Positions 21,742-32,922 of a stretch of 64,000 bases of DNA are shown one piece after another. Each line of letters starts with the position of its first letter. The first letter of the stretch is position 1. The notes beneath the pieces are model-generated. The model was not told where the DNA came from. It ran no database searches and was given only the letters and a program-made list of their open reading frames with translations. Source of the stretch: Pseudovirgaria hyperparasitica. Lineage: Eukaryota > Ascomycota > Dothideomycetes > Acrospermales > Acrospermaceae. A program made the position numbers and the translations under genes. The DNA lies in assembly GCF_010093815.1 (NCBI RefSeq), contig NW_022985561.1, positions 748,045 to 812,044 on the forward strand, written 5' to 3'.

Positions 21742-23339
21742 ATGGTGTATCAACCGAAGTCTTCGGCTTTCGCGCGCATGCGCACATCGAACGCATTCAT
21801 TGCATTCGTGGTTTGCACTGCCATATTTTCCGTACGTGCCCATTCATAGCGAATCGCTCATATCCTCTATGCTAACAAGATGCGCAGGACTCATTCGTGT
21901 ACGATCTTGTATGTTCTGTGCAAGACTGGCACCGTTGCGGCGTATCTGACAACCTCACCACAGATCATTCCTTTCATCCCGCACATGCTAGAGCACCGAC
22001 TCCATCTGCCAGCCGATCAAGGTGAGAGTTGGCTGCCATGTAGGCAAAGTTGTGCTAACAGCCATAGTACAAATATGGACATCGACGTTGCTTGGCGTGT
22101 TTGGAGCCGCATTTGCCATTGGTAATTGTAAGTCCGGCTCATCTACTTTTCTACAGTGTGGTTTGATTTACGACTATGACAGTGATCGCGGGCTATCTCA
22201 CAGATCATTCGCCTTCTACAAAGTTCCCATTTCTGCTCGGCATGGTCACGATGATCGCATCGTCCTTGATGTTCTTCCTGGGAGAACATATTGCAGTCGC
22301 GGTCGCCGCTCGTGCTCTGCAAGGACTGTCGGCATCGTTTGTATGGGTTTCCGGCCTTGCCTTTATGACTTCGAATGTATCCGGCAGCTTTATCGGCAAG
22401 GCCATGGGCTACGTATCAGTCGGGATGGCAGCCGGAGAACTTCTTGGACCGCTTGTTGGCGGTGCCATGTACGAGCACGCGGGTCACTATGCTGTTCTAG
22501 CCCTTGTATGTGCGATTCTTGGTGTCGACGTCGCGCTCCGGCTCTTACTGGCGGACAAAGAATCTAATGATAGTAGGGGCTCTACCGGTGCCGCTCTGGA
22601 AGACGACGAAGAGCGGCCTCTGCTTGATGAGGGCCCAGTCGGAGAGGCTGATGTTCAAACGCCGGTAGCAGAAGATGCCGGAGTAACGAGCTCGAAGACT
22701 ATTGACATATTTGGACTTCGCCTGGATCGCGAACTATGCGCCAGTTTCTATGCAGTCTGTGTTATTGGGACCATCCGCTACTCCTTTGAGTCCTCGCTCA
22801 GCATATTCGTTCTTCAGCGCTTCTCGTGGTCCACGTCCGCCAGCGGCGGCATTGTCTTTGCTTTCCTTGGTCCAGCAGCTTTTGGTCCGCTGGTCGGACA
22901 CTTCACAACAAAATACGGCCCACGCTGGTTCACCGTCGTTCTATTTGGCGTCTCCGCAATTGGTCTCGTCGGTCTCGGTCTGTTCACCCAGCCCAGCACT
23001 GTGGTAAAAGTGTTCTTTGTCATCACAGTCGCTGTTGTAGGCATCTGCATGTCATCGCTTACCACGATTCAATCGATAGCATTCTCGGTTGCGGCGAAGC
23101 GAAGAGAAATGGAAATGAAGCGGGCGGGTAAAAGCAGCAGTACCGGAGCTGATTTCGGAGGCTTCAGCATGGCCTGGACTACCGGCATGTTCATCGGACC
23201 GTTGGCTGCAGAGCTCTTTGTCGACCACGTCAATTGGCTGGCATATTGTTTGTTTCTTGCTGGACTATGCGCAATCAGTGGAGTCATCATGTCTTTCACA
23301 TGGAAGGAATGGGAAATACCTGAAGACGAAGGGTCGTGA
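21742..23339 (+). CDS. MFS transporter, DHA1-like
   Basis: Five exons: 21742-21831, 21888-21908, 21964-22021, 22068-22127, 22183-23339 (461 residues; introns 46-56 nt). The 21-nt second exon encodes D-S-F-V-Y-D-L and completes TM1, so it cannot be skipped. About 12 hydrophobic segments are visible, with a motif-A-like loop G-Y-L-T-D-H-S-P-S-T-K after TM2, a motif-C-like G-x2-A-G-x2-L-G-P-L-V-G-G in TM5, and a long polar loop (about residues 218-260) between the two six-TM halves. It probably exports a small molecule by proton antiport, in the plasma or a vacuolar membrane. Together with the next three genes it may form a small metabolite locus. Substrate cannot be read from the sequence. Confidence 0.88.
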
Positions 23340-23605
23340 AGCGGGCACGGAGAATGTTTCTATACAACCACTAAAGAACGTACAACTGAAACCAGCAAGC
23401 TTTCAACATCTCCCGCTCAGTGTATAGCACAACTTGAGCATAGAGCACCATGAAGAACAAATCAGATTCTGGACTACTTCAGCAGGATGACGTAAGCGGC
23501 CTCAGCTTCGCTAAATATGTTTGTTCTTTTGTCCAAGGAAACTTTCTTTCCTTCATGCCCAGTTGAACTCTCTCCGTCCAAAACCGGTCGCATGTTCCAT
23601 GCATC

Positions 23606-24919
23606 ATGGCTTCCCCTAACAGCTTGTCAATATATGAGGACGAGTCCTTCACAATCCACACGGCTCTTTTGTTCTCGTCTCCATACAGGATGTTTCTTCA
23701 AAACATATCCCTCGTCATATCGCGCACCTCCGGCTTGATTCTTAAAACATACTCCCGTGCCTCCGCTTCCGCTCCAGACCCTCTCCCCCCTTCCGACATC
23801 GACCTCACCCACCTAACAATTCTTCCCGGCCTGGTCGACGCCCACACTCACATCTTCCTGCATGCCTACTCCGAAGTCTCGGCCACTCATCAAATGCTCC
23901 ACGAATCCCCGGTCGAGCGCATCCTCCGCGCCTCAAACCACGCACGCGCCGCGCTCGACGCCGGCTTCACCACATACCGCGACCTGGGCACCGAAGGCAT
24001 GGCCACCGCCGACATCTCCCTCCGCGACGCTATCAACCGCGGCATCACACCGGGCCCCCGGCTCTTCATCGCTACAGATCCCATCACCACCTCATCTAGC
24101 TACACCATCGCAAACGAAAACCCAACCCTCCACGTCCCCCGCCTCGCCGACGAAGCAGACGGCACCTCCGCTCTTCGTGCCGCAGTCCGCCGCCGCCTAG
24201 GCGCAGGCGCAGACATCATCAAGATCTACGCTGACCAAGAATCGCGCGCCGGCCGCTATCCAGAGCCTTCATTTCCCGGCGCCCTGCCCATGCGCTTCCC
24301 CCCGCTTTGGGGCGATGTCCCGCAACACATCACGCTGTTCACTGCTGAAGAGATGGCCGCCGTGGTTGACGAAGCGCACGCCGCGCACTGCCCGGTGGCC
24401 GCGCATGCCAGCTCGCCTAAAGCGGTCATCCGCGCGGCGCGCGCGGGCGTCGATACGATCGAACACGGACAGGAACCCAGCGCGGAGGCGATCTCCGCGA
24501 TGAGAAAAGCCGGCTGTATCTTTGTGCCGACGCTGAGCGTTATGGAGTATGAAGTGCCGGCGGACGTGCTGCCACGCATGTATGCGCATACGTATGCGGC
24601 GTGGAAAGACGGCGTGAAGATTGCGTGTGGCGGAGATACCGGACCGGTGCCCCATGGACAGAATGTGCGTGAATTGGAGCTTCTGCTTGGTGCCGGGGTG
24701 CCGCTTGCTGATGTGCTTGCTGCGGCGACGGTGCGCGGATGGGAGGCGTGTGGCGGCGAGTGGTGCGGACGGCGGTTTGGAGTGTTGCAGGAGGGATGGG
24801 CGGCGGATATTGTTGGACTCGAAGGGGATGTTAGAGAGGATGCGAGTGCGTTAAGGAGGGTGGCGTTTGTGATGAAGGATGGGGAGGTTTGGAAGAGGGA
24901 TGGGAGGAGGGTTGGATGA
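23606..24919 (+). CDS. Metal-dependent amidohydrolase (prolidase/ochratoxinase-like)
   Basis: Single exon, 437 residues. The metal-binding set of the amidohydrolase superfamily is complete: D-A-H-T-H (H80, H82), I-I-K-I-Y (K206, bridging lysine), A-A-H-A-S (H267), I-E-H-G (H287) and G-G-D-T-G (D344). G-L-V-D-A-H-T-H and the G-W-A-A-D-I-V segment near the end place it close to the Xaa-Pro dipeptidase and imidazolonepropionase-like group, which also includes fungal ochratoxinase. It would hydrolyse an amide or related bond; substrate is unknown. The N-terminus is an ordinary beta-sandwich half and I see no clear signal peptide. Its stop is only 122 bp from the stop of the convergent NRPS-like gene. 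Confidence 0.88.
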   Translation: MASPNSLSIYEDESFTIHTALLFSSPYRMFLQNISLVISRTSGLILKTYSRASASAPDPLPPSDIDLTHLTILPGLVDAHTHIFLHAYSEVSATHQMLHESPVERILRASNHARAALDAGFTTYRDLGTEGMATADISLRDAINRGITPGPRLFIATDPITTSSSYTIANENPTLHVPRLADEADGTSALRAAVRRRLGAGADIIKIYADQESRAGRYPEPSFPGALPMRFPPLWGDVPQHITLFTAEEMAAVVDEAHAAHCPVAAHASSPKAVIRAARAGVDTIEHGQEPSAEAISAMRKAGCIFVPTLSVMEYEVPADVLPRMYAHTYAAWKDGVKIACGGDTGPVPHGQNVRELELLLGAGVPLADVLAAATVRGWEACGGEWCGRRFGVLQEGWAADIVGLEGDVREDASALRRVAFVMKDGEVWKRDGRRVG

Positions 24920-25041
24920 GGAGCGGCGAAGGGTGATGAGACAATACTATATTATACTGGCATGTATATATCCCTGCCTACATAACAAAGCTTTTTGCTA
25001 ATACACTTCTCCTCTCTCTTCCCGCCCATACAGCTAAACTC

Positions 25042-27516
25042 TTACATAGGCAACACCCGCATCCGCTGACTATACTCAATATCCTTCGTCCGCTCCTCCA
25101 ACACGCCGGCATAGAATCCCTGTCCCAAGACATGAATGCGCTTCCGATCAATCTTCTTACTCGCCGTGCGCGGCACCCAACTCATCAGCACCCACGTCGT
25201 CGGCACCATATATCTCGGCAACGCCGCCGCAATCCCGCGCTGCATCTCCTCGACTTTCGCTCGCACGCCGGCATCCTCCAATGCATCCGCTAACAGCGGC
25301 GCAGCACGCGGCACCGGTGCGCAGCTTGCTGGATGTGCGTCGAGATACAAGAACGCCGTCAGTGAGGGGTCGGCCTTGCCGTTGATGATGCCGAGCAAAT
25401 CAACCACAACGGCATCCGCCGCTCCGAGAAATTGGCGCGCTTGGTGTTCAACTTCGAGCGCGTCGACGCGGCAGCCGTCGATTTTAAGTATCGTGTCTTT
25501 GCGACCGAGATATGTGATGCGGCCGTCAGCGGCGAGGCGGCCGAGGTCGCCGCTGCGGTACATGCGGGCGGGAGCGCGGTGCGGGTGAATGTCGCGCCGC
25601 CACGCTGGAACGAGTTTGAGGAAGCCCGCTTCAGAGCGGTGGAGAGCGGTGGTGTCGATGTAGCCGCGGGAGAGATGCGGGCCTTCGATGATAAGTTCTC
25701 CAACAGCGCCGATGGGGAGGAGGGATTCCGGAGAGGCCGGGTCGACGAGCCAGATTGCGCCGCAGGAGGGCCGGCCGATGACGGCGCCGGTGTTGGGGGC
25801 AATTGCGTCGTTGTAGGCGCAGCAGATGGCGACTTCGCCCATGCCGTACTGGTTGACGAGATGGGTGTCGTGCGAGGCCCATTTGCGGACGAGGTCTTTG
25901 GGGAGCGGCTCGCCGCCGACGCACATGAGTTTGAGGCCGGGCACGTCGGAGGGGTTCAGGCGGATGGCGACGGTCGGGGTGAGGAAGATTGTGTTAGCGT
26001 CGAGGATGCGGATTTGACTGGCGAGGTCTTCGACGGTGCGCATCGGCGCCGGGACGCAGGCGGTGCCGCCGATGATAAGAGGGACAAGAAACTCAAGATT
26101 GGAGATGTCAAAGGCGTAGTCGTCGAATTGCAGGAAGCGCGTGTGGGCGCCGAGCTTGAGGTTACGGGAGTAGTCCTGGATGGCGGTAACGTATGAGGAA
26201 TGGATCTGAACGATGCCTTTGGGAGTGCCGGTGCTGCCGGACGTGAAAAGCACGAGACAGGCGTTGTCGGGCTGGATGTCCGGGCAGATTGGAAATTTGG
26301 TGGTAGCTGGTAAACTTCGAAGCCATTCAGGAGACAGTTCGACTACCGTAGGTACCGTGTTGCGGAATTGGTTTACAAAGTGCGAGTCGGTGAGAAGGAT
26401 CGAAGTCTTGGTGCGATTGATGACTGATTCGAGGTATATGGGAGGATTGCTCGCATGGATGGAGATGTACGCCCCGCCAGCTCTCAATATAGCAAGTCGA
26501 GCAACAATAGCCCACGTCGACTTCTCGAAACAGCTAAGAACAAACGTCTCGGGACGGACACCAAGTTGAACAAGGTGAGAAGCAAGTCTCGAGGAAAGAT
26601 CATCGAGCTCTCCGTATGTCATGTCTCCATCCCATGAACGAATTGCGATTTGGTCTGGTCGCTGTTTACATGTATCGACGATCAAGTCATGGAGACATTC
26701 GCGCTTGACAGGAGAAACATTGCTTGTGAACTTCTGGATGTGTTGTCGGTCCCAGGACGGGCAAAGGTTGACGTTATGAATCAGAAGCGTCGCAGGAGCA
26801 GTCAGTATCTGGTTGAAGATATGCTGAAAAGTGCGTAGGACACTTGCGGCCATACCCTCGTCGGTGTGAGATAGCTTATAGTCGAGCTGAACTCTCAAGC
26901 CATTGTCCGGCAACTTGGTTATGATGACACTCAGGTCAATCTGAACTTCGTTAGTTCAACTTACAGTTCCGTCTTGATTCAATCTCACCTCTTGGTGCGC
27001 AAATCGTGTTGCTGTACCATTCCTGACCTCCTCTTCGCCTACATTGAAAGAGATGGCTGTATTGGATTTATGCTGATCTGTGTCTGCTTCGACAAGAGTG
27101 ATCTCAAAGCCAGCTGGACCAGTCGTCGTAAGGGACGACTGATGAGTTTGTTGAAGCCTCTGTATGAAGGACCGCACAGGTTCGCTGCGATCTAGTTTCA
27201 TGACATACAAAGTTGCGAAGGTGCCAGCATCATGCTTGTCTGCAGCGTCGGCACTGGCACCAGACGGGCCACTGTAACCAAAACAAAGCACATCAGCAAC
27301 AATGAAGCATTGTAATGTCAAAGCCCAGGCCGCCTGGATTGTTGCTGCTATAGCACGACTCGTGACATCTGTTGCTATTGAGTCTCCAGCACTTATCAAT
27401 TCAGATTCGATCCATCTCCTTCCCTCTGCTGCCTCATCCGTGCTGGACGAAGGAAACAGACAAGTCGACCGATCGTGTCGACTGGAAGAATGGTCCGTGT
27501 CGATAGGGTTTGCCAT
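25042..27516 (-). CDS. NRPS-like protein: partial condensation domain plus adenylation domain
   Basis: Two exons, 27516-26989 and 26940-25042, with a 48-nt intron (809 residues). Residues 1-240 match only the C-terminal lobe of a condensation domain (C-F-G-Y-S-G-P-S-G, then D-L-S-V-I-I-T-K-L-P and V-Q-L-D-Y-K); the HHxxxDG active site is absent. From about 255 an adenylation domain follows: T-Y-G-E-L-D (A1), F-T-S-G-S-T-G-T-P-K-G (A3), Y-A-F-D-I-S (A4, with the aspartate that binds an amino group), N-Q-Y-G-M-G-E (A5), Y-R-S-G-D-L-G-R-L (A7) and K-K-I-D-R-K (A10). It stops about 30 residues after A10 with no carrier (T) or release domain. It could activate an amino acid, but loading would need a partner carrier. 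It may be a remnant of a larger synthetase. An inner GTAAGT would give a 24-nt intron, also in frame. Confidence 0.85.
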
Positions 27517-28574
27517 ACTGTCAAGCGATCCTTGAGGCTTCGAATGGTATTCTGCTAGACCTGTCTGCGGGACATTCCAACATGTACTCTACAGCCGCCT
27601 AGCCAACATCTGCTTCAGTGTCAACTGCCATGAGAATGGTTGGGGTGTGTCCCGGATCCTGGGAACCACTGATTCTCCCCCTATGCACTGTGGAGAATCG
27701 TGAGTAAATGATTGGCTATTCTGAGCCCTTTAGATCGTTTAGTGTATTAAGATGGCGGGACATCCGTTCCCTTCTATCCCGTTAGTGCGTACCAGCTCCA
27801 GCCCGCCACATGTGCAAGCCGAGATCTGATATCTTGTCCCGATCGGGTATGGTGTTACAACAGCCGTGCTCAGCACTTCGGCTAGGACGTCCAGATACGG
27901 ACACATCATACCTGCATCCTTGTCGTCCTCGAACTCTCTTCCAACGTCGTTCTTGTCGACTTGACACATCTCTCACAGTTCAGACATGCCAGATATAGCC
28001 AGAGGAAGTGCATCTCCGATAGAGACCGCTCCAATGACCATAGTATGTCCGTTGCAGTTCGGATCGGCCGTCTGCAGTTGTTCCCAGTCCGCGGAATCAC
28101 GATCATGCAGCCTGCATCACACCGATACCCGAATGCACTCCTCACCCACTCGTCAATCAAACGAACACGGGTTAGCCAGGAGACTGACTGTGACGCTTTG
28201 ACATGGCCCAACAAATGGTTCCATATTGTTGGCGCAACAAACCAGTCGTTTTAGTACACATCTTATTGTGGAGTATATCGTCCACTTTTGTGATTTGTTG
28301 GCTGGAGCCAGCCCCTAGCGTGCAGCCAGCCTGAAAAACGCCATTCTGATGATGTAAGGAGCTGAAAACTTCTTGACCCATGCATGCAGCTCTAACCTCC
28401 CTCTCCACAATGCCTGATTAGTGCACATGAAGCTTCATGCGGTCTCTTTGGGTAATGCTCACTGCATTCAAGATTTCAGAGCAAGGCATCCCTGGAAACC
28501 AAGGCAAGACACATGTTTACAGCTGATGATGTAGCATAACCTAGCCAACGACCCTGGTATCTCACCACAAGAAC
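27517..28574. other. Intergenic between the NRPS-like gene and the aminotransferase
   Basis: No supported gene. I looked on the minus strand for the missing N-terminal half of the condensation domain and saw no HHxxxDG-like frame. Confidence 0.5.
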
Positions 28575-30245
28575 CTAGGCAGCAATACATGTGTGATGCC
28601 CAAATGCGTCCAAACAGACCTCATTCCCGCATATACCCAGGAAGCATTCTCGACACCATGCCTCTTCTGTTGCCTGAATACCACACACAAAGCACCACAG
28701 TGGCATAGTCCCCATATCCGCCGCATCCACGCTCAGCACATTTCTTTGCTCCCTGCTCTCTTTTCCGAATACACATTGCATCAACAGCTCCCTGTCCGTA
28801 TTCCCTGCATCCAGCTTCGGCAGCCATCTCACCCACGGACTCCTCCGGCGAATTGCACTCTGCACGCGCAGTCGCATGGCAATCTCGCGATCAAGTGCAA
28901 TCATGGCACCCAAGCCACGCACAGCGTCTGGCTCACGAGTAGAGGGCTCGAGATCATGCAGAATGCCTCGTATCGTTGCTCCAATGGTCTCACTTCGGGC
29001 AGGCCAGCACTCCTTGCGAGCTGTGGTCAGCGTGCCAAGCGCTTCTATGAGGACAGGTGTACGGATGGGACGCGAGACCAGTGCGCGCCAGTAGAGGATG
29101 GATTGTAGTATATCCGCGCGTTCAATGTAGGTAAAAGCGTGTGTGATAGGGCCTGAGAAGCCGATTGCAACGCCTGAGATTCCAAGACCTTTCCCGAATA
29201 TGACAAGATCTGGTTGAATTGGAATGGTAGAATTGGCGCCATTGGTGCTGTTTCCATTGACTCCGTTCGTGCTGTGCTTGACTTTAATGTTTGTGTTGTA
29301 TTCTGGGCGTTGAAATGCAAATGGCGCGCCACAGCGGATGGCAGTCATCGTCTCGTCCACGATAATCAACAATCTGTTACGCTGAGCCGCAAGTTTCAGC
29401 TGCGCATACTGTTCAACAGACAGTACGCTTCCATCTTCTGTAGAGACCATGTCGAAGACGACTGCGATAGCACCTTGAGCTTTCGCGGCCGCGAATTGAG
29501 TATCGATCTCTGAAAATGACGGCCTCGTCTTGAGATTCACAACAATAGGTGGTGGTCCAGAGGCGATAGCTTGAACCTCCCATTCCTTCGACGTGTGCGC
29601 CAACGGTCCAAATCCAGCGCCATAGATGCCCTCAATGGCGACAAACGTCGGCTTTTGCACGTGAGCTTCCGTCCAGCCAAGCAATTCAAGTGAGAAATCC
29701 CGTATCCGTGAGCCAGTTTCCTCGGGTTCCTCGTTCGCCTTCGGTCTTAGCTCTTCGCTATTCAGAATCAACGGACTAGTGGCGACAGTATTGAGAACGA
29801 GACTGGCGATGGTCGTAGGAAGAAGAGCATCGGTGGCATGGGCGTGCAACGAGATCGGATAGTAGCCGCCAAAGAAGTCGGCAAACAGATTCGTGTATGA
29901 TCCTAGAAGGACGTGATACTGTCGATCTACGGAAACAGGAGAGACAAGATATTGCTCCCAAAGCTTTCGAATGGCTGGGTCGTGTAATGTACTGCGTGCG
30001 GAATAGGAGCAGCCCCAAACAGAATGGAAGTCGTGGTCTGGAAGAGGATCCTCTTGGTGATTCGACTTGATGCCGTTCATGTTAGTTGTAGAGGTCTGGT
30101 AGGAATTATGCCGGTGATGTCGGTATTCAAGATACGAAGAACTTTTACAAATGGTTGAGCTTGTGTAAGAATGTGCATGCAAATGTTGTTGACTCGGCTG
30201 ATTGGACTTGGACAGCGCCACTTGGGCTGTATAGTACGCCTTCAT
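28575..30245 (-). CDS. Class III aminotransferase-like PLP enzyme with Cys-rich tail
   Basis: Single exon, 556 residues. The PLP-binding set is visible: I-I-V-D-E-T-M-T-A (D297) and F-G-K-G-L-G (K352, Schiff-base lysine), with the usual order of strands between them and E205-G-I-Y-G-A upstream. An Asn/Ser/Gly/Thr-rich insert (about 325-341) sits just before the lysine segment. Unusually, the last 40 residues hold seven cysteines and two histidines: C-F-V-C, W-C-R-E-C, C-G-N-E-V-C and H-H-T-C, like a small zinc ribbon. The first 55 residues are Ser/His/Tyr-rich; M56 (30080) may be the true start. It would move an amino group between an amine or amino acid and a keto acid. It neighbours the NRPS-like gene on the same strand, so a shared pathway is possible. 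Confidence 0.8.
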   Translation of the reverse strand: MKAYYTAQVALSKSNQPSQQHLHAHSYTSSTICKSSSYLEYRHHRHNSYQTSTTNMNGIKSNHQEDPLPDHDFHSVWGCSYSARSTLHDPAIRKLWEQYLVSPVSVDRQYHVLLGSYTNLFADFFGGYYPISLHAHATDALLPTTIASLVLNTVATSPLILNSEELRPKANEEPEETGSRIRDFSLELLGWTEAHVQKPTFVAIEGIYGAGFGPLAHTSKEWEVQAIASGPPPIVVNLKTRPSFSEIDTQFAAAKAQGAIAVVFDMVSTEDGSVLSVEQYAQLKLAAQRNRLLIIVDETMTAIRCGAPFAFQRPEYNTNIKVKHSTNGVNGNSTNGANSTIPIQPDLVIFGKGLGISGVAIGFSGPITHAFTYIERADILQSILYWRALVSRPIRTPVLIEALGTLTTARKECWPARSETIGATIRGILHDLEPSTREPDAVRGLGAMIALDREIAMRLRVQSAIRRRSPWVRWLPKLDAGNTDRELLMQCVFGKESREQRNVLSVDAADMGTMPLWCFVCGIQATEEAWCRECFLGICGNEVCLDAFGHHTCIAA

Positions 30246-31807
30246 TCTGAAAAATACCCGACCATATAGAATGCGTCATCCACTTAGCTATTCACTCGAG
30301 GAAAACAGAGATGAAAAATCCAGGAGCTACTAGACTGGGGTCCTGATTTATGCTTCTGGGCGGCTCGAGTAGGATTCTGATACTCTCTTGCCGCGAAATG
30401 GGTTCATGATAAGGAAGATGCGAATGGGCTAACGAAGAACTCTTTGGACGTCGTTGAGATCTGATTAAGATCGAGTCGCTCGCATGTCGCTATGCGACAC
30501 CAATTGTTCGACAATATCCAGTAGCCAGTATGGAGACCTCTTGAACAGAAGAAATCTAGCGATAAGGTCTGTGTATCAATTCTAGTCTTGCCCCTTTCCC
30601 CATCCCCGTGTAGCTCGATTTTTCTGCAAAGGGTGTCCTGCAGTATCGGTGCCTTGTATTTCCATTATTTCCCCTATCACAAGTTCACAACTAATTTTTC
30701 TCCTTTCGTTCTGCTCGCGGGGATGATTTTCTTCTCCGCTGCCTCGTCAGTATCAAGATCACATATCTCCATCTACCCGTCAGTGGTGTCATTGAGTACT
30801 TCATTGATAATTGCGACTCCTGGGCCCGTCTGTCACAGACAGAGTATTCCTCGACATCTGTGACCAAGGTTTCTCATTCGGCGTGTCTTCTTTTCCAACA
30901 TTTCCTCCGAGGCAAACTGAAGTAGATCAAAGTCTAGCTCTACAGGTTTGCGGCGCAGCAGTGACTCCTTGAAAAGTGGCGCTCGAGAGATACGATGGAA
31001 ACACTTCGGAATGTCAGTTGTGTCAGAAACGCGCCGGTGTTGGACATCTTGACCATCTCTGACCTTCAGACCTCACGCGAGTGACCTCAAATGAGGTTGT
31101 TGTATTTATATGCGGTGGCAAGGAAGAATTTATGGAGATGTGCTGCGCCGTAGACGAACATTGTGTTACAACGGAGAGAATGACGATTCGATTTCGCATT
31201 CATACAACGCCATTGTGTCACTATGTCATCGAATTCAACACTTCTTACAGATGTTGACCTTAATTCCCCCTCCTGCCTACGAACTCACGTGGTCTCAACC
31301 ACTGTGTAACTTCAATTGATGGCACTCTATATAGCTAGCATAGCTTTCTGACTCGGCTGCGGGCATGTCTTATTAGACGATCAACGTTTTCTAGGAAGAC
31401 TGTGATACAACAGTACGGTGTATTAGGATGCATATCAATGATCAACTATCACATAAAAGTGATTCTTCTTTAGCTTCAAGTACCTAAAGCGCGAATAATT
31501 CACACATTGTATAGAACCTGATATTCCCCAGACTTACAGCGTAAATCTTTTACCGTTAGCAATTAGGAATCGCTTCTTTTTCAGCTGGACCTAGACTTCC
31601 ACTATTCAGGGACAAAACAATCTCGCCATTGTTCAAGGGGATTCAATAATTCACCTCCTTCAGTCGACGAAACGGAGTTCATGTCTGATGGATGAGCAAA
31701 GCCCCATCTCACTGACGTAGCTCCCGAAGAAGGATCACAACAGGCACTCACACAGCATCTATACTCAACAGAGAAATCCACTTCATATTGCTCCATCTAC
31801 CCACATA
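30246..31807. other. Intergenic
   Basis: No gene seen in 1.5 kb. It separates the aminotransferase promoter from the 3' end of family copy C. Confidence 0.5.
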
Positions 31808-32310
31808 TCAGCGTTCCAAAGCTAACTCAGCAACCGCATCCTGAAACTCCTTCACGCCCTCCAGCACCCTCTTCTTCCGCGCTTCATCAACCACATATCT
31901 ATGCTCCAGAATCTTCATCTGCTCCCTCGCCTCCCGCATTCTCTTCTTCTTCTTGCTCATCGGCTGACACGCCGCACTATCAAGCCGAACCCTGGATAGC
32001 ACATCGCGTTAGTTAACACTTATTCCATACCGGGACACAAATTCACGATGCGATGATACGCTCACAGTTTTCCGGTCGCGAGATCGAGCGCGCAACTGTC
32101 GATGATGCAGCCCAGGCTCTCGAGGAGGGCGGCGTGATCTGGGTCGGTCTCTAGGTGGGTGTTGAGCTCGGAAGCGCCGGCGAAGGTCTTGTCGGCGCAG
32201 GAGGGAGCGGGGCATATATGCTCGCAGGTGGTGAGTGTGATGAAGGTGTTCTTAGGGGGCGGCCAGGTGGAGAAGCCGAGAGGAGTGGTTGGGTGGCAGT
32301 TGCAGGGCAT
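31808..32310 (-). CDS. Small Cys/His-rich zinc-finger-like protein, family copy C
   Basis: Two exons, 32310-32066 and 31991-31808; 142 residues. It starts M-P-C-N-C-H and has C-E-H-I-C-x4-C, then a histidine pair spaced six rather than four (H-L-E-T-D-P-D-H), and ends the module with L-D-L-A-T-G-K-L at a 74-nt phase-2 intron. The second exon encodes a short, highly charged helix (M-S-K-K-K-K-R-M-R-E-A-R-E-Q-M onward) ending L-A-L-E-R, suited to a coiled coil or nucleic-acid contact. Its size and tail resemble copy A. No homologous protein of known function comes to mind. Confidence 0.8.
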
Positions 32311-32922
32311 TTCGGTTGATGTGATGAGTTTTGGGGAATGTTGAAGATGGGATCTGGTGGGATTTGGCGGGATGAACTTGAGGTATGTAAGAAGGCAAGT
32401 ATCGACTGTATTTGCAAAGACATACGCTTTTTGTGGGATACGCGTTGGAGGGTGGTTGATAAGGACACAACTGTGTTCACTTCTAAAATGTCGATTAGCT
32501 GGAGGGGTATGTGTACCTGATGAGGGGCATAGAATTGAGACAAAGTCGTTGATCCGTATATACAGCCTCATGTTATCATATAGAGAATATCATCACCATG
32601 TGGTATTATGTGACTATCGATTGTCTGTCTTCGAGTTCTCTGGAGTTTAATTATGGACCTGAATTTTTAGTACAAACAACGAGTTGTGGTACTATCAACA
32701 GTGCTTGACATGGCGTCTTGACGTGGGAAAAGCGGCATGAGGAGTTGAGACAGATGTATAGAAACATACAAGATGAGTTCACCAGATTTCATTCCATTTG
32801 CTTTTGCTTTTACAGTCAGACACACAGTTCAACACGGTGTGGTGCTTAGTACGCTGTGAACAGCTCTACTACCCCTTACATTCATTACCCACACATCCCG
32901 AGTGACTCCCTCAAGTTGTCTT
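32311..32922. other. Intergenic between family copies C and D
   Basis: No gene seen; both neighbours are on the minus strand. Confidence 0.5.

Noticed and set aside
25136-26196. Long plus-strand frames inside the NRPS-like gene
   Set aside because: They are GC-rich shadow frames opposite a clear adenylation domain.
27739-28408. Short frames between the NRPS-like gene and the aminotransferase
   Set aside because: Frames on both strands overlap; no condensation-domain motif or other homology was seen.
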